A stretch of 64,000 nt of DNA from CAXBNB01 sp040151475 (GTDB lineage: Bacteria > Bacteroidota > Bacteroidia > Cytophagales > Cyclobacteriaceae), in NCBI RefSeq assembly GCF_040151475.1, contig NZ_JBDKWG010000104.1, positions 1 to 64,000 of the forward strand. Reading direction: 5' to 3'. Every line of letters begins with the position of its first letter. The first letter of the stretch is position 1. The position numbers and the translations under genes were made by a program. Below are positions 35,768 to 45,348 of this stretch, one piece after another. Under the pieces are notes generated by a model. It was given only the letters and a program-made list of their open reading frames with translations. It was not told the origin of the DNA and did not search any database.

Positions 35768-36313
35768 TTATTTGGCAAACATTTCTACCATCACAGAATT
35801 ATCCTGAAAAAGGATCTCCAAAGTATAATCTTCCAATTCAAAGCCATTTTGTGTGGCATAATCTTGGATAGTGGCTTCAATTTTTTTGGTATTTGACATC
35901 ACTAAAGGATGCATCCCTAATCCTACTTTAAATGTAGTTGCTGCTTTAATCTCCCGCACAGTAAGTCCGGAGGGTATTTCGGAAATTTCATCCCCTAATA
36001 GTATTCCAATAAACTGATGAATTTCATTGTTGTTAAGTCCCTCATCGTGATAGTTGACTACACACATCTCTCCATTTATTTTCCCATCAACTACCAGTGA
36101 TCTGATTTCATTGAAAACAATATTAACAGAATCATTTTTAATTCTTCCCTTGTACTCTTTGCCTGCAACATTGTATATATTATTACCAGATTTTACTACT
36201 TTAATTTCTTCAAACCCTCCAAGTGAATAATACACTGAAATAGTAATAGTGACTATTGAGACTATTGAAACAAGCCAGTATAAATATTTTTTTTGTCGGG
36301 TAGTCAACTTCAT
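35768..36313 (-). CDS. Hypothetical single-pass membrane protein
   Basis: The 181-residue protein starts MKLTTRQKKYLYWLVSIVSI and has one membrane helix to about residue 30. A mixed alpha/beta extracytoplasmic part follows. I recognise no family. The visible blocks MCVVNYHDEGLNNNEIHQF and FKVGLGMHPLVM suggest a small folded domain. It converges with the ABC exporter gene and lies 85 bp from the next minus-strand gene. Confidence 0.65.
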   Translation of the reverse strand: MKLTTRQKKYLYWLVSIVSIVTITISVYYSLGGFEEIKVVKSGNNIYNVAGKEYKGRIKNDSVNIVFNEIRSLVVDGKINGEMCVVNYHDEGLNNNEIHQFIGILLGDEISEIPSGLTVREIKAATTFKVGLGMHPLVMSNTKKIEATIQDYATQNGFELEDYTLEILFQDNSVMVEMFAK

Positions 36314-36397
36314 TTTTTGAAATACAAAATTTGAGACGAAACTAAAGAATGAGCTTGAAATAACCTATTGGTATGGACTAGTTCTTTTTTATGAAAA

Positions 36398-38629
36398 TTA
36401 TTCCATCTCCACCAACTCCTCTTCGGTATATCCTGCGGCTTTTAGCGGTTTTTTCATACGCAACTTGCCCACCTGATCGGGATTAATTCCCCTTGGATTT
36501 CGAGAAAATGAATTTGTGACAAAGGAAATGATATCTGCTATATCGCTATCTGTCAAAGTTTTATTGTTAATCAACCCAGGCATGACACCATTGAGTTCAT
36601 ACAACTCACCATTGACATGCACAGGGCCATAAAGCCCATGCAAAACAATGAGTCCCAACCTCTCGACTGATCCGGTAACATATTCGGACTCCATCAGAGG
36701 AGGTGCGAGTCCATCAATACCAAGTCCGTCAATACCATGACATGCCGAGCAAATGGCTTTATAAAACCTCATCCCTTTGGTTCTTGCATCATCATGATGA
36801 GTGAAGGGAGAAAATATAGAATTTACTTTTTTATTCTTTTTATTCTCAATCGTTTGAGCCAATTGTTCGGAAAAATAATCTCCTTGTGAAATGTTCCTGC
36901 TCTTCACAAATTCCAAATAAGCTTCCTCATTTTCACCCAATCCACTAATGATTGCCTCCTGGAAAAGTGGTTCATCTGCATATTTGGTTGATAAGTCGCT
37001 CAACAATCTAAAAGTCTCATTCCGAGATACATTAGCCCAGGAACCAAGTGTAAAACTCAAATAAAGATCTATTGTAGGGTTCTTTTTGGCAAGTAGTTCT
37101 TTAGTCAACTGATTCATTTTTTCAACCCTATCATTTTCGGCATACCCTTCCAATAATACAAGAACGTGTGCACATACTTCTTGATTACTATTTTTCGCTG
37201 CATCTATCAGGTTTTCGAAAGTCAACTTTTCTATTCCTTTTAGTGCATACATGGCATGAATCTGACTTAGCGGCTTGGAGTTGTCCAACAACATTTTTTC
37301 TAATTCAGAAACGGCTTCCTGTTGATTTTTGTAAATTAAATAATGCTGAGCCCTATCTCTTACCCAACCATTTTTGTGTTGTAATAATTTCACCAACTCC
37401 TGCGCCGATAAATTATCAAAATCAGGAATCGGGTTGAGTTCCTGATTTTGATGTTGAACTTTTAGGATTCTACCCATACCCAGAATAGTATCCGATTGCA
37501 TTCTTTTGATATGTTCTTTTAAGTAAGGACTAAGAAAAGCATTGTGTTGAATTACTCCCCTGTGCATATCAACTATATACATAGCTCCATCCGGACCATT
37601 AAATAAGTTTACAGGTCGAAAAGCATCATCTGAAGCAACCAAAAATTCTTTGTCATCCCAGGCCTGTTTTGCACTCACGTAGTAGTCCGATATAGAAAGA
37701 ATATTTCTTTTGACCAAATTGGCTTCCGGAGCACATACAAATGCATTTTGATCATACGCCTGAGGGAACTGACCTCCCCTATATACCAAAGGACCACAAG
37801 CAGAAGTAAATCTGGCCAGCAAACTATCTTCATCCAATACCCCCGGTATGTACCCCCTGTTTACCGGATTTACAATTAAGGGATATACCTTTTGGTTGGT
37901 AGTCAATGTTTTATTGATCCCGTTCTTAGGTTTGAAATAACGATTTCTTATCAAAAGGTTTGGTAGCACATAATCGCCTTTGAGTTGGGTAGAGTTATCG
38001 TTGTAATACAACCGACCAAAATCATCTTTTGTTATTCCCCACTGTCCCTTCATAGCAGCAACCTCTTTCATCCATTTTCCATTTTTTTTCTGATATCTGG
38101 AATTGGATTTAGCATTGTAAATCCAATTGTCAATGCCAAGCATAAGGCCATTGGGTTGATGTTCAGGGTTGCCACCAACCGCATATACCGAATCCACCAA
38201 AACTTTCTTTCCCGGTTTGTCATTTTCTATTTCTACAAACCAAAGATTAGGAGACTCGACATACAACAATCCACCATATACTAAAGCCAGGGCTCTGGGC
38301 ATAACCAGATGATCCATAAATATTTTGGAATGATCCATCACTCCGTCTTTATCCTGATCTTCAAGAATACTAATTACTCCGGTTGGCTGATCTTCAGTAC
38401 TGCCATCTACATCCCTCATATAGCCACGCATCTCCACCGTCCAAATTCTACCCTTACTGTCAAAATCAATGACTACCGGAGCTTCCAAAAATGGTTCGGA
38501 AGCGATCACCTTAAGTTCAAACCCATCTTCGATTTGATACTGATCCAAAGAAATGACGGGTTCATCAAAAGTTGGTTGGCAAGCAATAATAAAAAGTAAT
38601 GGTAATAAGTGGATTATTCGGTAACTCAT
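36398..38629 (-). CDS. PVC-type haem lipoprotein: beta-propeller, HEAT repeats and CxxCH
   Basis: From ATG 38629 the product has about 743 residues, with a lipoprotein signal (LLPLLFIIAC). An N-terminal dehydrogenase-like beta-propeller has repeated DSKGRIWTVEMRGY, GPDGAMYIVDMHRGVIQ and QPNGLMLGIDNWIYN motifs. Helical HEAT-like repeats follow, then a C-terminal cytochrome c domain with CSACHGIDGLG near residue 628. Proteins of this layout abound in Planctomycetes and Bacteroidota and are thought to oxidise carbohydrate-like substrates outside the cell, though no reaction is firmly assigned. It is apparently monocistronic. The start at 38656 is less likely because it extends the signal. Confidence 0.85.
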   Translation of the reverse strand: MSYRIIHLLPLLFIIACQPTFDEPVISLDQYQIEDGFELKVIASEPFLEAPVVIDFDSKGRIWTVEMRGYMRDVDGSTEDQPTGVISILEDQDKDGVMDHSKIFMDHLVMPRALALVYGGLLYVESPNLWFVEIENDKPGKKVLVDSVYAVGGNPEHQPNGLMLGIDNWIYNAKSNSRYQKKNGKWMKEVAAMKGQWGITKDDFGRLYYNDNSTQLKGDYVLPNLLIRNRYFKPKNGINKTLTTNQKVYPLIVNPVNRGYIPGVLDEDSLLARFTSACGPLVYRGGQFPQAYDQNAFVCAPEANLVKRNILSISDYYVSAKQAWDDKEFLVASDDAFRPVNLFNGPDGAMYIVDMHRGVIQHNAFLSPYLKEHIKRMQSDTILGMGRILKVQHQNQELNPIPDFDNLSAQELVKLLQHKNGWVRDRAQHYLIYKNQQEAVSELEKMLLDNSKPLSQIHAMYALKGIEKLTFENLIDAAKNSNQEVCAHVLVLLEGYAENDRVEKMNQLTKELLAKKNPTIDLYLSFTLGSWANVSRNETFRLLSDLSTKYADEPLFQEAIISGLGENEEAYLEFVKSRNISQGDYFSEQLAQTIENKKNKKVNSIFSPFTHHDDARTKGMRFYKAICSACHGIDGLGIDGLAPPLMESEYVTGSVERLGLIVLHGLYGPVHVNGELYELNGVMPGLINNKTLTDSDIADIISFVTNSFSRNPRGINPDQVGKLRMKKPLKAAGYTEEELVEME

Positions 38630-38702
38630 AGATGGAATTTCAAAAAGGAATCGCAATTTTATCGAAAAAAAGGAAAAAAAAGAGAAAAGACTTACACTAA
38701 GT

Positions 38703-39929
38703 TTAGTGAGAATGGCCTCTCTCGTTTTTTCCCATCTCAGCCAGCAAATAATATGCCCCTTTTACAACAATAACAGGATCAGCAGGAATCTCTTGTGCCG
38801 GTACTATTTCCGTAAAACCTATATCAGCCGCTCCGGTATTAATCTCTATTTTTTTAAAAATCAATTTCTCTTCTTCATGAGTGTGGTGATCTTCAGAATC
38901 GTGCTGATGTGTGCCTTTATGATCACTTCTTTCAGATAGTACGAAAATGTAACTCAACCCGGATTCAGTCACTATAGCATCATCCGGTACCGCCATTACT
39001 TTTTTATCATTTGTAACAATCCTCGCATCTACATACATCCCTGGCAGTAGCTCTGCATTTTTATCTGTGATCTCAGCATGTACTTTTAGTGCTCTCGGAT
39101 CATTCTCAAATGATTTTCCAACAGCAAAAACTTTAGCATTGAACACTTTTTCAGGTATGGATGATAAAGAAAAAATCACCTTTTGGCCATCCTTCACTTT
39201 ATGGATATCCTTTTCGTAAACCATCAAATCAATGTGTATGTGTTCATTGTCAACTATTTCAAACATCTCGTCTCTGGGTTCCACATACTTCCCTATGTTG
39301 ACTTCCACCAATCGGACAAACCCTTCTAAAGGAGAGGTGATTGGTATGGCAGAAACAACACCTTTTTCTACTGATGACGTATTTAAGCCAATCAATTCCA
39401 TCTGTGCTTTTGCTGCTTGCAACAACCCCTTTGATTGGAAGTAATCGGTTTCTGCTTTTTGAAAGCTTTTCACAGAAGTAATATTCTCCTTTATTAAATC
39501 TTTTTTTCGTAAGTATTCTTTCTGAAAAAAATCTGTCTGATTTTTAGCATTGATATATTCCTTTTGTATTTCTATAAATTTAGGATTTTCCAATAGTGCT
39601 AATACCTGTCCTTTCCTAACTGCTTGTCCCTGAATTACCAAAACATTTTTCACCCTTCCTCCAAACAATGCGCTCAAGCTGGCTTTATTTTGTGGAGGTA
39701 GTTCCAACTGTCCGTTTGACTTGACTGTAGTGGATAGATTCAATTCCTGAAATTTCCCCAACTGAATATCCATCACTTCCATTTGTTTAGGCAACAACGC
39801 TACCAGTTCTTCATTGGATTCTTCTTCGTGTGCATGTTCATGTTCATCGGTTTCTGAGCTGATGCCAGTCTTACATCCTATCAAAAATAGAATGGACAAA
39901 GAGAAAATTATATTTTTATATGTCTTCAT
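38703..39929 (-). CDS. RND efflux periplasmic adaptor (CusB/CzcB type)
   Basis: From ATG 39929 the product has about 408 residues and a lipoprotein signal (LSILFLIGC). The lipoyl half-motifs VKNVLVIQGQAVRKGQVLAL and PITSPLEGFVRLVEVNIGKY flank a coiled-coil hairpin. Histidine-rich stretches occur at the N-terminus (EHEHAHEEE) and inside the C-terminal part (HKGTHQHDSEDHHTHEEE), pointing to metal binding. It bridges the pump and the outer membrane channel encoded by the upstream fusion gene, which ends 10 bp earlier. Confidence 0.9.
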   Translation of the reverse strand: MKTYKNIIFSLSILFLIGCKTGISSETDEHEHAHEEESNEELVALLPKQMEVMDIQLGKFQELNLSTTVKSNGQLELPPQNKASLSALFGGRVKNVLVIQGQAVRKGQVLALLENPKFIEIQKEYINAKNQTDFFQKEYLRKKDLIKENITSVKSFQKAETDYFQSKGLLQAAKAQMELIGLNTSSVEKGVVSAIPITSPLEGFVRLVEVNIGKYVEPRDEMFEIVDNEHIHIDLMVYEKDIHKVKDGQKVIFSLSSIPEKVFNAKVFAVGKSFENDPRALKVHAEITDKNAELLPGMYVDARIVTNDKKVMAVPDDAIVTESGLSYIFVLSERSDHKGTHQHDSEDHHTHEEEKLIFKKIEINTGAADIGFTEIVPAQEIPADPVIVVKGAYYLLAEMGKNERGHSH

Positions 39930-39939
39930 GTTCGTTTTT

Positions 39940-42900
39940 TTAGTTGTAAGCTCCAAGTAAATTTTTAATGTCAATGACCAGTAAATTGTAGTCACTCAGG
40001 CTGGCTATATATTCTTGTTTGAGCGCAACGGCCTGATCAAGGCCAGAGATGTATTCTACATAACCAATCTCACCGTTTTTATAGGATTTTTTAGAAAAGT
40101 CCATCATTCGGCTTGACAGTTCAGAGCCAGTTGTTTCATAGTAGTCCACTAACAATCGCTTTTTGTGGTAGGCGAGCATTTTTTGATTCAGTTCAGATTC
40201 TAGTTCGAGTTGTGTTTGCTCAAGTCTTGATTGTGAAATCTGAACTTCCAGTTTAGCTGCATTAATTTTTCCTTTATTCGAACGATCAAAAACAGGTATT
40301 TTAATCCCTGCCTTAATAGCCTGATGTCCTCCCTGATGAAAAATTTCCTGATTGAGATAGCCTATCGAAAAATCTGGCATACGATCTGCTTTTTTCAACC
40401 TATAATTGTTTTCAGCTACTGTAATAGCCTGTCTGTAATATTGAACCATAGGGTTAGCAACAGTGGAATTGTTGCCTTCAAATTCCAACCCCAGTTTTAT
40501 TGTTTCTGTAGTATCTACCATCAGGGGCACATCGGAGTTTAGCAAAATCTTCAGGTCATTTTGCAACGCATTGATAGTAGCCTCTGATTGTTGCTGCTCT
40601 AGCGTTACTTTTTGAACCTTTGATTCGGCAACAGTCAGTTCCAATAAATTTGTTTCACCTACATCATATCTTCTTTTGGCAATAGCAGCGAATTCTGAAT
40701 ATCCTGTCTGTAGCTCATTGAGTAGCCTCAAACCCTCGAAAGCATATAACAATTCAACATATTTTGTTCTGACCTGTCGCTCCAATTCATTTTTAGAAAT
40801 ATTCAAAAACTCTTCACTCAAATTGGTCTTGCTCTTCTCCAATTTCTTTTGTGATGAATAAACTGATGGAAACCTGATATCCTGGCTTACCTGCCACTGA
40901 GAGTCTCCTGTTTTAGCATTAAACTCTCCTCTACCATAGGAAATACTGGTTTTGCCCGGATTGAAAGTTGCCTTTTCCAATTGTTGCTGTTTTTCTATTT
41001 CCAGTGCAGCTATTTTCATTGATGGATGATTTTGAAATGCCAACTCCACTGCTTCATCCATTCCAATTGTTTTTGTTTGAGCAAAACCCTGTTGTCCTAA
41101 GGCAGCAGTAAAAATCAATGCCAAAGTCAAGGCTTTTTTGCTTTGTTTCAATTTGAAATTTTCTAAAAAACTGTACAAAATTGGAAGAATAACTAAGGTA
41201 AGAATAGTAGCAGTAATCAACCCGCCAATCACCACAGTAGCTAGCGGTTTCTGCACTTCACCACCTGCGGTGCTTGACAGAGCCATTGGCAGAAACCCAA
41301 GTGCCGCAACAGAAGCAGTCATTAGTACTGGCCTCAACCTTACCTTAGTACCCTCCATTATACGATCATAAAGATTAGTCATACCTTCTTGTTTTAATTG
41401 GTTGAAATAGCCTATGAGTACAATACCATTGAGTACTGCTACACCAAAAAGCGCAATAAAACCTATACCAGCCGAAATGCTGAAAGGCATGTCTCTAAGC
41501 CACAAAGCATAAATACCTCCAATAGCAGAAAGAGGAATAGCAGTAAAAATAAGGAGAGCCTGTTTGAACGAACCGAAAGTAAAAAACAACAATAAAAGAA
41601 TCAGCATGAGGGCAGCCGGAACAGCAACTAAAAGCCTGCTTTTGGCTTCCACAAGATTTTCAAATTGTCCTCCATATTCTATAAAATACCCCGCCGGGAG
41701 ATTTAACTGCGTATCCAGCTTTTCTCTTATTTCACCTACCAGACTTTCAATATCCCTGTTACGGGCATTTACTCCTATAGTGATCCTTCGTTTGGTGTCT
41801 TCTCTGGAAATCTGCATCGGTGCTTCTTCATATCCGATATATGCTACTTCATCCAATGGAATTTGTGATCCACTTGGCAAGGAAAGATACAGGTTTCTGA
41901 CGCTTGCAATATCATGCCGAAATTTATCCTGCAAACGAACCACCAAATCAAACCTCTTTTCTGCTTCGATGACTATTCCTGCTTTCTTTCCCGCAAATGC
42001 TGATCGCAGTAAGTCATTCACCTTTTTTATGTTCAGCCCATGTTTGGCAATCTTATTCCTGTCATAACGAACAACTATTTGAGGTAATCCCACGATTTGT
42101 TCTACTTTGACATCCCCCGACCCTTCAATATTTGCAATTATCTTCTCTGCTTCTTTTCCTTTTTGGAAAAGAACATCAAGGTTTTCGCCATAAATTTTCA
42201 CAGCAATATCTTCCCTCACCCCGGAAATCAACTCATTAAATCGCATTTGAATCGGCTGGGTAAATTCGAAATTTACACCAGCTATTACCGAAAGAGAAGC
42301 TTCCATTGCCTCAAACATATCTTCTCTGTTTTGATAACGCCATTCGGATCTTGGTTTCATCTTCACCATAATATCTCCCACTTCCAATGGCATTGGATCT
42401 GTAGGAATTTCTGCAGTTCCCATTTTAGTCACTACTTTGTCGATTTCTGGGAAGTTATCCAAAAGAACTTTTTGTATTTGTCCGGAAACTTCAACACTCT
42501 GACTCAATGAGCTACCAGGAGGTAAAATCTGATGCAATGCAAAATCTCCTTCATCCAATGTAGGTATAAACTCTCCTCCAAGACGTGAGAAAGTAAACAA
42601 CCCTGCTCCAAATAAAATCAGCACCACTATCAATACTACCATTCTGTTTTTCAAAGAAAATTGAAGGACAGGTGAATAAACCTTTTGTAGTTTATCTATA
42701 ATTTTATCTGCAATACTTATGCTTTTTCTTACTTCCTTTTTTAGGAACAAAGCACACATCATCGGCACGTAGGTAAGTGACAAAATCAATGCCCCAAGAA
42801 TGGCAAAACTCACAGTCTGTGCCATAGGTCCAAACATTTTTCCTTCAATACCCACAAGAGCCAAAATAGGAAGATACACTATCAAAATAATAATCTCCCC

Positions 42901-44250
42901 AAAAGCTGCTGATGACCTGATTTTCACAGATGATTCATGGACATGTGCATCCATTTGCTTTACGGTCAACGTTTTGTTGTTATGCAAAACAAACAAACGG
43001 TGCACAATACTTTCCACTATAATCACAGCTCCATCTACGATCAACCCAAAGTCGATAGCTCCTAATGACATCAGGTTGGCAGAAATACCAAACATATTCA
43101 TCATGCAAAGCGCAAACAACATCGACAAAGGAATAACAGAAGCGACAATAAGTCCCCCTCTGAAGTTCCCCAGCAACAGCACCAGAATAAATATCACAAT
43201 CAACCCACCCTCAATAAGGTTTTTAGAAACAGTACCTATAGCCCTGCCAATAAGCTCCGATCGGTCTATATATGGTTCTATCATTACTCCTTCCGGGAGT
43301 GACTTTTTGATCTGTTCTATTCGTTCCTTTACAGCTTCTACTACACTGTACGAATTTTCGCCTTTGAGCATCAACGCCTGACCAGCAACCGCCTCACCCT
43401 TACCATTCCAGGTTACCGCACCAAACCTTGTGGCACTTCCAAATTGTACTACGGCAACATCCCTTATTAAAACAGGAATATTATTGGCTGTTTTCACAAC
43501 GATCTTTTCAATGTCAGAAACAGACTTTACTAATCCTTCTCCCCGAATGAAATAGGCATTGTGCTGTTTCTCAATATAACTCCCACCAGTATTTTCATTG
43601 TTGCTTTCCAGTGCTGCAAATACTTCAGCAATCGTCAGGTTGAGGCTGTTCAACTTTTCAGGATTTACAGCCACTTCATATTGCTTCAGGTGGCCACCCC
43701 AACTACTTACTTCTATCACTCCCTTTGTACCAGCCAACTGCCTTTTCACAAGCCAGTCATTTATAGATCGTAAATCCATGTCGGAATAGACAGAATCATA
43801 TTCCGGCGTTGTATGCAAGATGTACTGATATACTTCTCCCAATCCTGTCGTAATTGGAGCTAACTCTGGTTTTCCAAAGCCTTCAGGGATGTCATTCTCA
43901 GCAGTTTTGAGTTGTTCAGAGATCAATTGCCTAGCCAGGTATATATTTACCTCTTCTTCAAACACGACTGTGATTACCGACAACCCAAATCGAGAAATCG
44001 ATCGAATCTCCACCACATCAGGTAAATTAGACATTGCAATTTCTAATGGAAACGTAATGAACTGCTCTACTTCCTGAGCTGCCAATGTTGGTGACTGAGT
44101 GAGTATTTGTACCTGATTGTTGGTAATATCAGGTACAGCATCAATGGGGATTTTTTTCATAGAATAGCTTCCCCAAGCTATGAGTGCTAATACAAACAGC
44201 ACTATTATCAGCTTATTCTTTATAGAAAAAGCCATTAATTTATCTATCAT
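39940..44250 (-). CDS. CusA/CzcA-family RND metal efflux pump fused to a TolC-like channel
   Basis: The first ~1040 residues of this 1436-residue protein are a heavy-metal RND pump: MIDKLMAFSIKNKLIIVLFV, IPIDAVPDITNNQVQIL, the proton-relay helix MSLGAIDFGLIVDGAVIIVE, and GGEFIPTLDEGDFALH. Residues ~1060-1436 form an outer membrane factor (TolC/CusC-like) domain with paired coiled coils (MDEAVELAFQNHPSMKIAAL through ELNQKMLAYHKKR). The pump spans the inner membrane while TolC sits in the outer membrane. The fused form recurs in Bacteroidota; a signal-like segment (ALTLALIFTAALGQQGFAQ) at the junction could be cut to release the channel. Confidence 0.93.
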   Translation of the reverse strand: MIDKLMAFSIKNKLIIVLFVLALIAWGSYSMKKIPIDAVPDITNNQVQILTQSPTLAAQEVEQFITFPLEIAMSNLPDVVEIRSISRFGLSVITVVFEEEVNIYLARQLISEQLKTAENDIPEGFGKPELAPITTGLGEVYQYILHTTPEYDSVYSDMDLRSINDWLVKRQLAGTKGVIEVSSWGGHLKQYEVAVNPEKLNSLNLTIAEVFAALESNNENTGGSYIEKQHNAYFIRGEGLVKSVSDIEKIVVKTANNIPVLIRDVAVVQFGSATRFGAVTWNGKGEAVAGQALMLKGENSYSVVEAVKERIEQIKKSLPEGVMIEPYIDRSELIGRAIGTVSKNLIEGGLIVIFILVLLLGNFRGGLIVASVIPLSMLFALCMMNMFGISANLMSLGAIDFGLIVDGAVIIVESIVHRLFVLHNNKTLTVKQMDAHVHESSVKIRSSAAFGEIIILIVYLPILALVGIEGKMFGPMAQTVSFAILGALILSLTYVPMMCALFLKKEVRKSISIADKIIDKLQKVYSPVLQFSLKNRMVVLIVVLILFGAGLFTFSRLGGEFIPTLDEGDFALHQILPPGSSLSQSVEVSGQIQKVLLDNFPEIDKVVTKMGTAEIPTDPMPLEVGDIMVKMKPRSEWRYQNREDMFEAMEASLSVIAGVNFEFTQPIQMRFNELISGVREDIAVKIYGENLDVLFQKGKEAEKIIANIEGSGDVKVEQIVGLPQIVVRYDRNKIAKHGLNIKKVNDLLRSAFAGKKAGIVIEAEKRFDLVVRLQDKFRHDIASVRNLYLSLPSGSQIPLDEVAYIGYEEAPMQISREDTKRRITIGVNARNRDIESLVGEIREKLDTQLNLPAGYFIEYGGQFENLVEAKSRLLVAVPAALMLILLLLFFTFGSFKQALLIFTAIPLSAIGGIYALWLRDMPFSISAGIGFIALFGVAVLNGIVLIGYFNQLKQEGMTNLYDRIMEGTKVRLRPVLMTASVAALGFLPMALSSTAGGEVQKPLATVVIGGLITATILTLVILPILYSFLENFKLKQSKKALTLALIFTAALGQQGFAQTKTIGMDEAVELAFQNHPSMKIAALEIEKQQQLEKATFNPGKTSISYGRGEFNAKTGDSQWQVSQDIRFPSVYSSQKKLEKSKTNLSEEFLNISKNELERQVRTKYVELLYAFEGLRLLNELQTGYSEFAAIAKRRYDVGETNLLELTVAESKVQKVTLEQQQSEATINALQNDLKILLNSDVPLMVDTTETIKLGLEFEGNNSTVANPMVQYYRQAITVAENNYRLKKADRMPDFSIGYLNQEIFHQGGHQAIKAGIKIPVFDRSNKGKINAAKLEVQISQSRLEQTQLELESELNQKMLAYHKKRLLVDYYETTGSELSSRMMDFSKKSYKNGEIGYVEYISGLDQAVALKQEYIASLSDYNLLVIDIKNLLGAYN

Positions 44251-44456
44251 GATACTTGTGATTTATCAAAAATTGAATGAACAAATTAATATCGAATGAT
44301 CATAGAAGGTTTGTCATTATGATCATGACTGGAATGGATTAGAAAAAACCTTCTATACCTTTTATTCTGGTACAGAAATCATAATTTTTTCCTAATGTGT
44401 TTTTTAGAAAACACCAAAAACAGTAAAATCAATTTCTAAATCTATCCAGTTTGAGC

Positions 44457-44768
44457 TTAGCCTCTCGGGGGTTGAAAGACATTGTAAATATGCTCTTGAT
44501 AAAACAGGCTGGCATACTGTGTATTACTCAATTGGAAAGAAGTGAATTCAGTATTAGCAAATAACTTGGTCTTGGCAATGAAAGTACTGCCACAACATGC
44601 GCAACTACAAAATGGAGAACATAAGTCCAATTCATTGTGGGCATCCTGATCTCCCTGATTATGTAAATGCATTTCCTGACCACACTCATCTTTTTTCAAA
44701 GTATCAGAACATGGCATCAAAGTCAACACCAAAAGAAAAATGGCTAGTATGGCTGCTATTTTTTTCAC
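44457..44768 (-). CDS. DUF6660-like small cysteine-rich protein
   Basis: From GTG 44768 the product has about 103 residues. A signal-like hydrophobic start (KKIAAILAIFLLVLTLMPCS) is followed by a histidine/aspartate stretch (EMHLHNQGDQDAHNELD) and the cysteine cluster CSPFCSCACCG. The pattern fits the DUF6660 family, which recurs upstream of metal RND pumps in Bacteroidota. It is the likely first gene of the efflux operon and may bind or sense metal in the periplasm. A start at 44822 would add a segment that does not fit the family. Confidence 0.72.
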   Translation of the reverse strand: MKKIAAILAIFLLVLTLMPCSDTLKKDECGQEMHLHNQGDQDAHNELDLCSPFCSCACCGSTFIAKTKLFANTEFTSFQLSNTQYASLFYQEHIYNVFQPPRG

Positions 44769-44828
44769 TTCGTAAAAATAAGGAAAGTGAATAGAAATGT
44801 TAATGAATTGAAATAAAAACAAAATGAC

Positions 44829-44837
44829 TAAATTTAC
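44829..44837 (+). promoter_or_regulatory. Probable promoter of the TIR gene
   Basis: TAAATTTAC resembles the Bacteroidota -7 element, with a TTG at 44809-44811 about 18 bases before it. The TIR ATG at 44844 follows within 7 bases, implying a leaderless or nearly leaderless mRNA. Confidence 0.35.
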
Positions 44838-44843
44838 ATTACT

Positions 44844-45341
44844 ATGGATAAAACACCAACCATATTTATTTCATACAATCCTAAATCCGAGGAAGAACAA
44901 ACTTTAGCGGTAAGGTTGCACAGTATTGGAGCTGTAAGTGGATTCAAAGTTTTCTTGCCTGATCGTTATAATTCAGACAAATCATTAGATTTTGAAACAA
45001 AAAATAGAATTGACGAATCTGATTTTTTTATAATTTTTCCTACAATGAGCCTAAGTAAGATTGTTCAAGAGGAAATAGATTATGCGTTCAAAAGATTTAA
45101 AGATAAATCTAAAATATTGGTGATTGACGATCAATTAAGAGGAATTAAAATAAAAAAATCTCACCTATTCACAAAAATCAGTTTTAACTCTGAAACAGAA
45201 TCCATAGACGAGGCAACTCGTAAAGTTTTAGAAATCATCAAAAGCATTGAAAGTTCAAAAAGCACAGTAAATGGTTTTTTGGCTTTATTAGGAATTGGGT
45301 TAGGGCTATTTATTCTTTCAGAAATTTTCAAGGAAAAATAA
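44844..45341 (+). CDS. TIR-like domain protein with C-terminal membrane helix
   Basis: The N-terminus of this 165-residue protein, PTIFISYNPKSEEEQTLAVR, matches the first box of TIR domains. SDFFIIFPTMSLSKIVQEEI corresponds to the later helix region that holds the catalytic glutamate in NAD-degrading TIRs. Near residues 145-160 is one membrane helix (GFLALLGIGLGLFILSEIF). Bacterial TIR proteins often serve in antiphage defence, and small membrane-tethered ones are less common. The downstream PIN gene starts 7 bp later on the same strand. It lies between the metal-efflux operon and the tRNA-Val locus. Confidence 0.72.
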   Translation: MDKTPTIFISYNPKSEEEQTLAVRLHSIGAVSGFKVFLPDRYNSDKSLDFETKNRIDESDFFIIFPTMSLSKIVQEEIDYAFKRFKDKSKILVIDDQLRGIKIKKSHLFTKISFNSETESIDEATRKVLEIIKSIESSKSTVNGFLALLGIGLGLFILSEIFKEK

Positions 45342-45348
45342 TAGTATT

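Noticed and set aside
42800..43381. Plus-strand 193-codon frame opposite the RND pump
   Set aside because: Antisense shadow; the pump motifs on the other strand are continuous.
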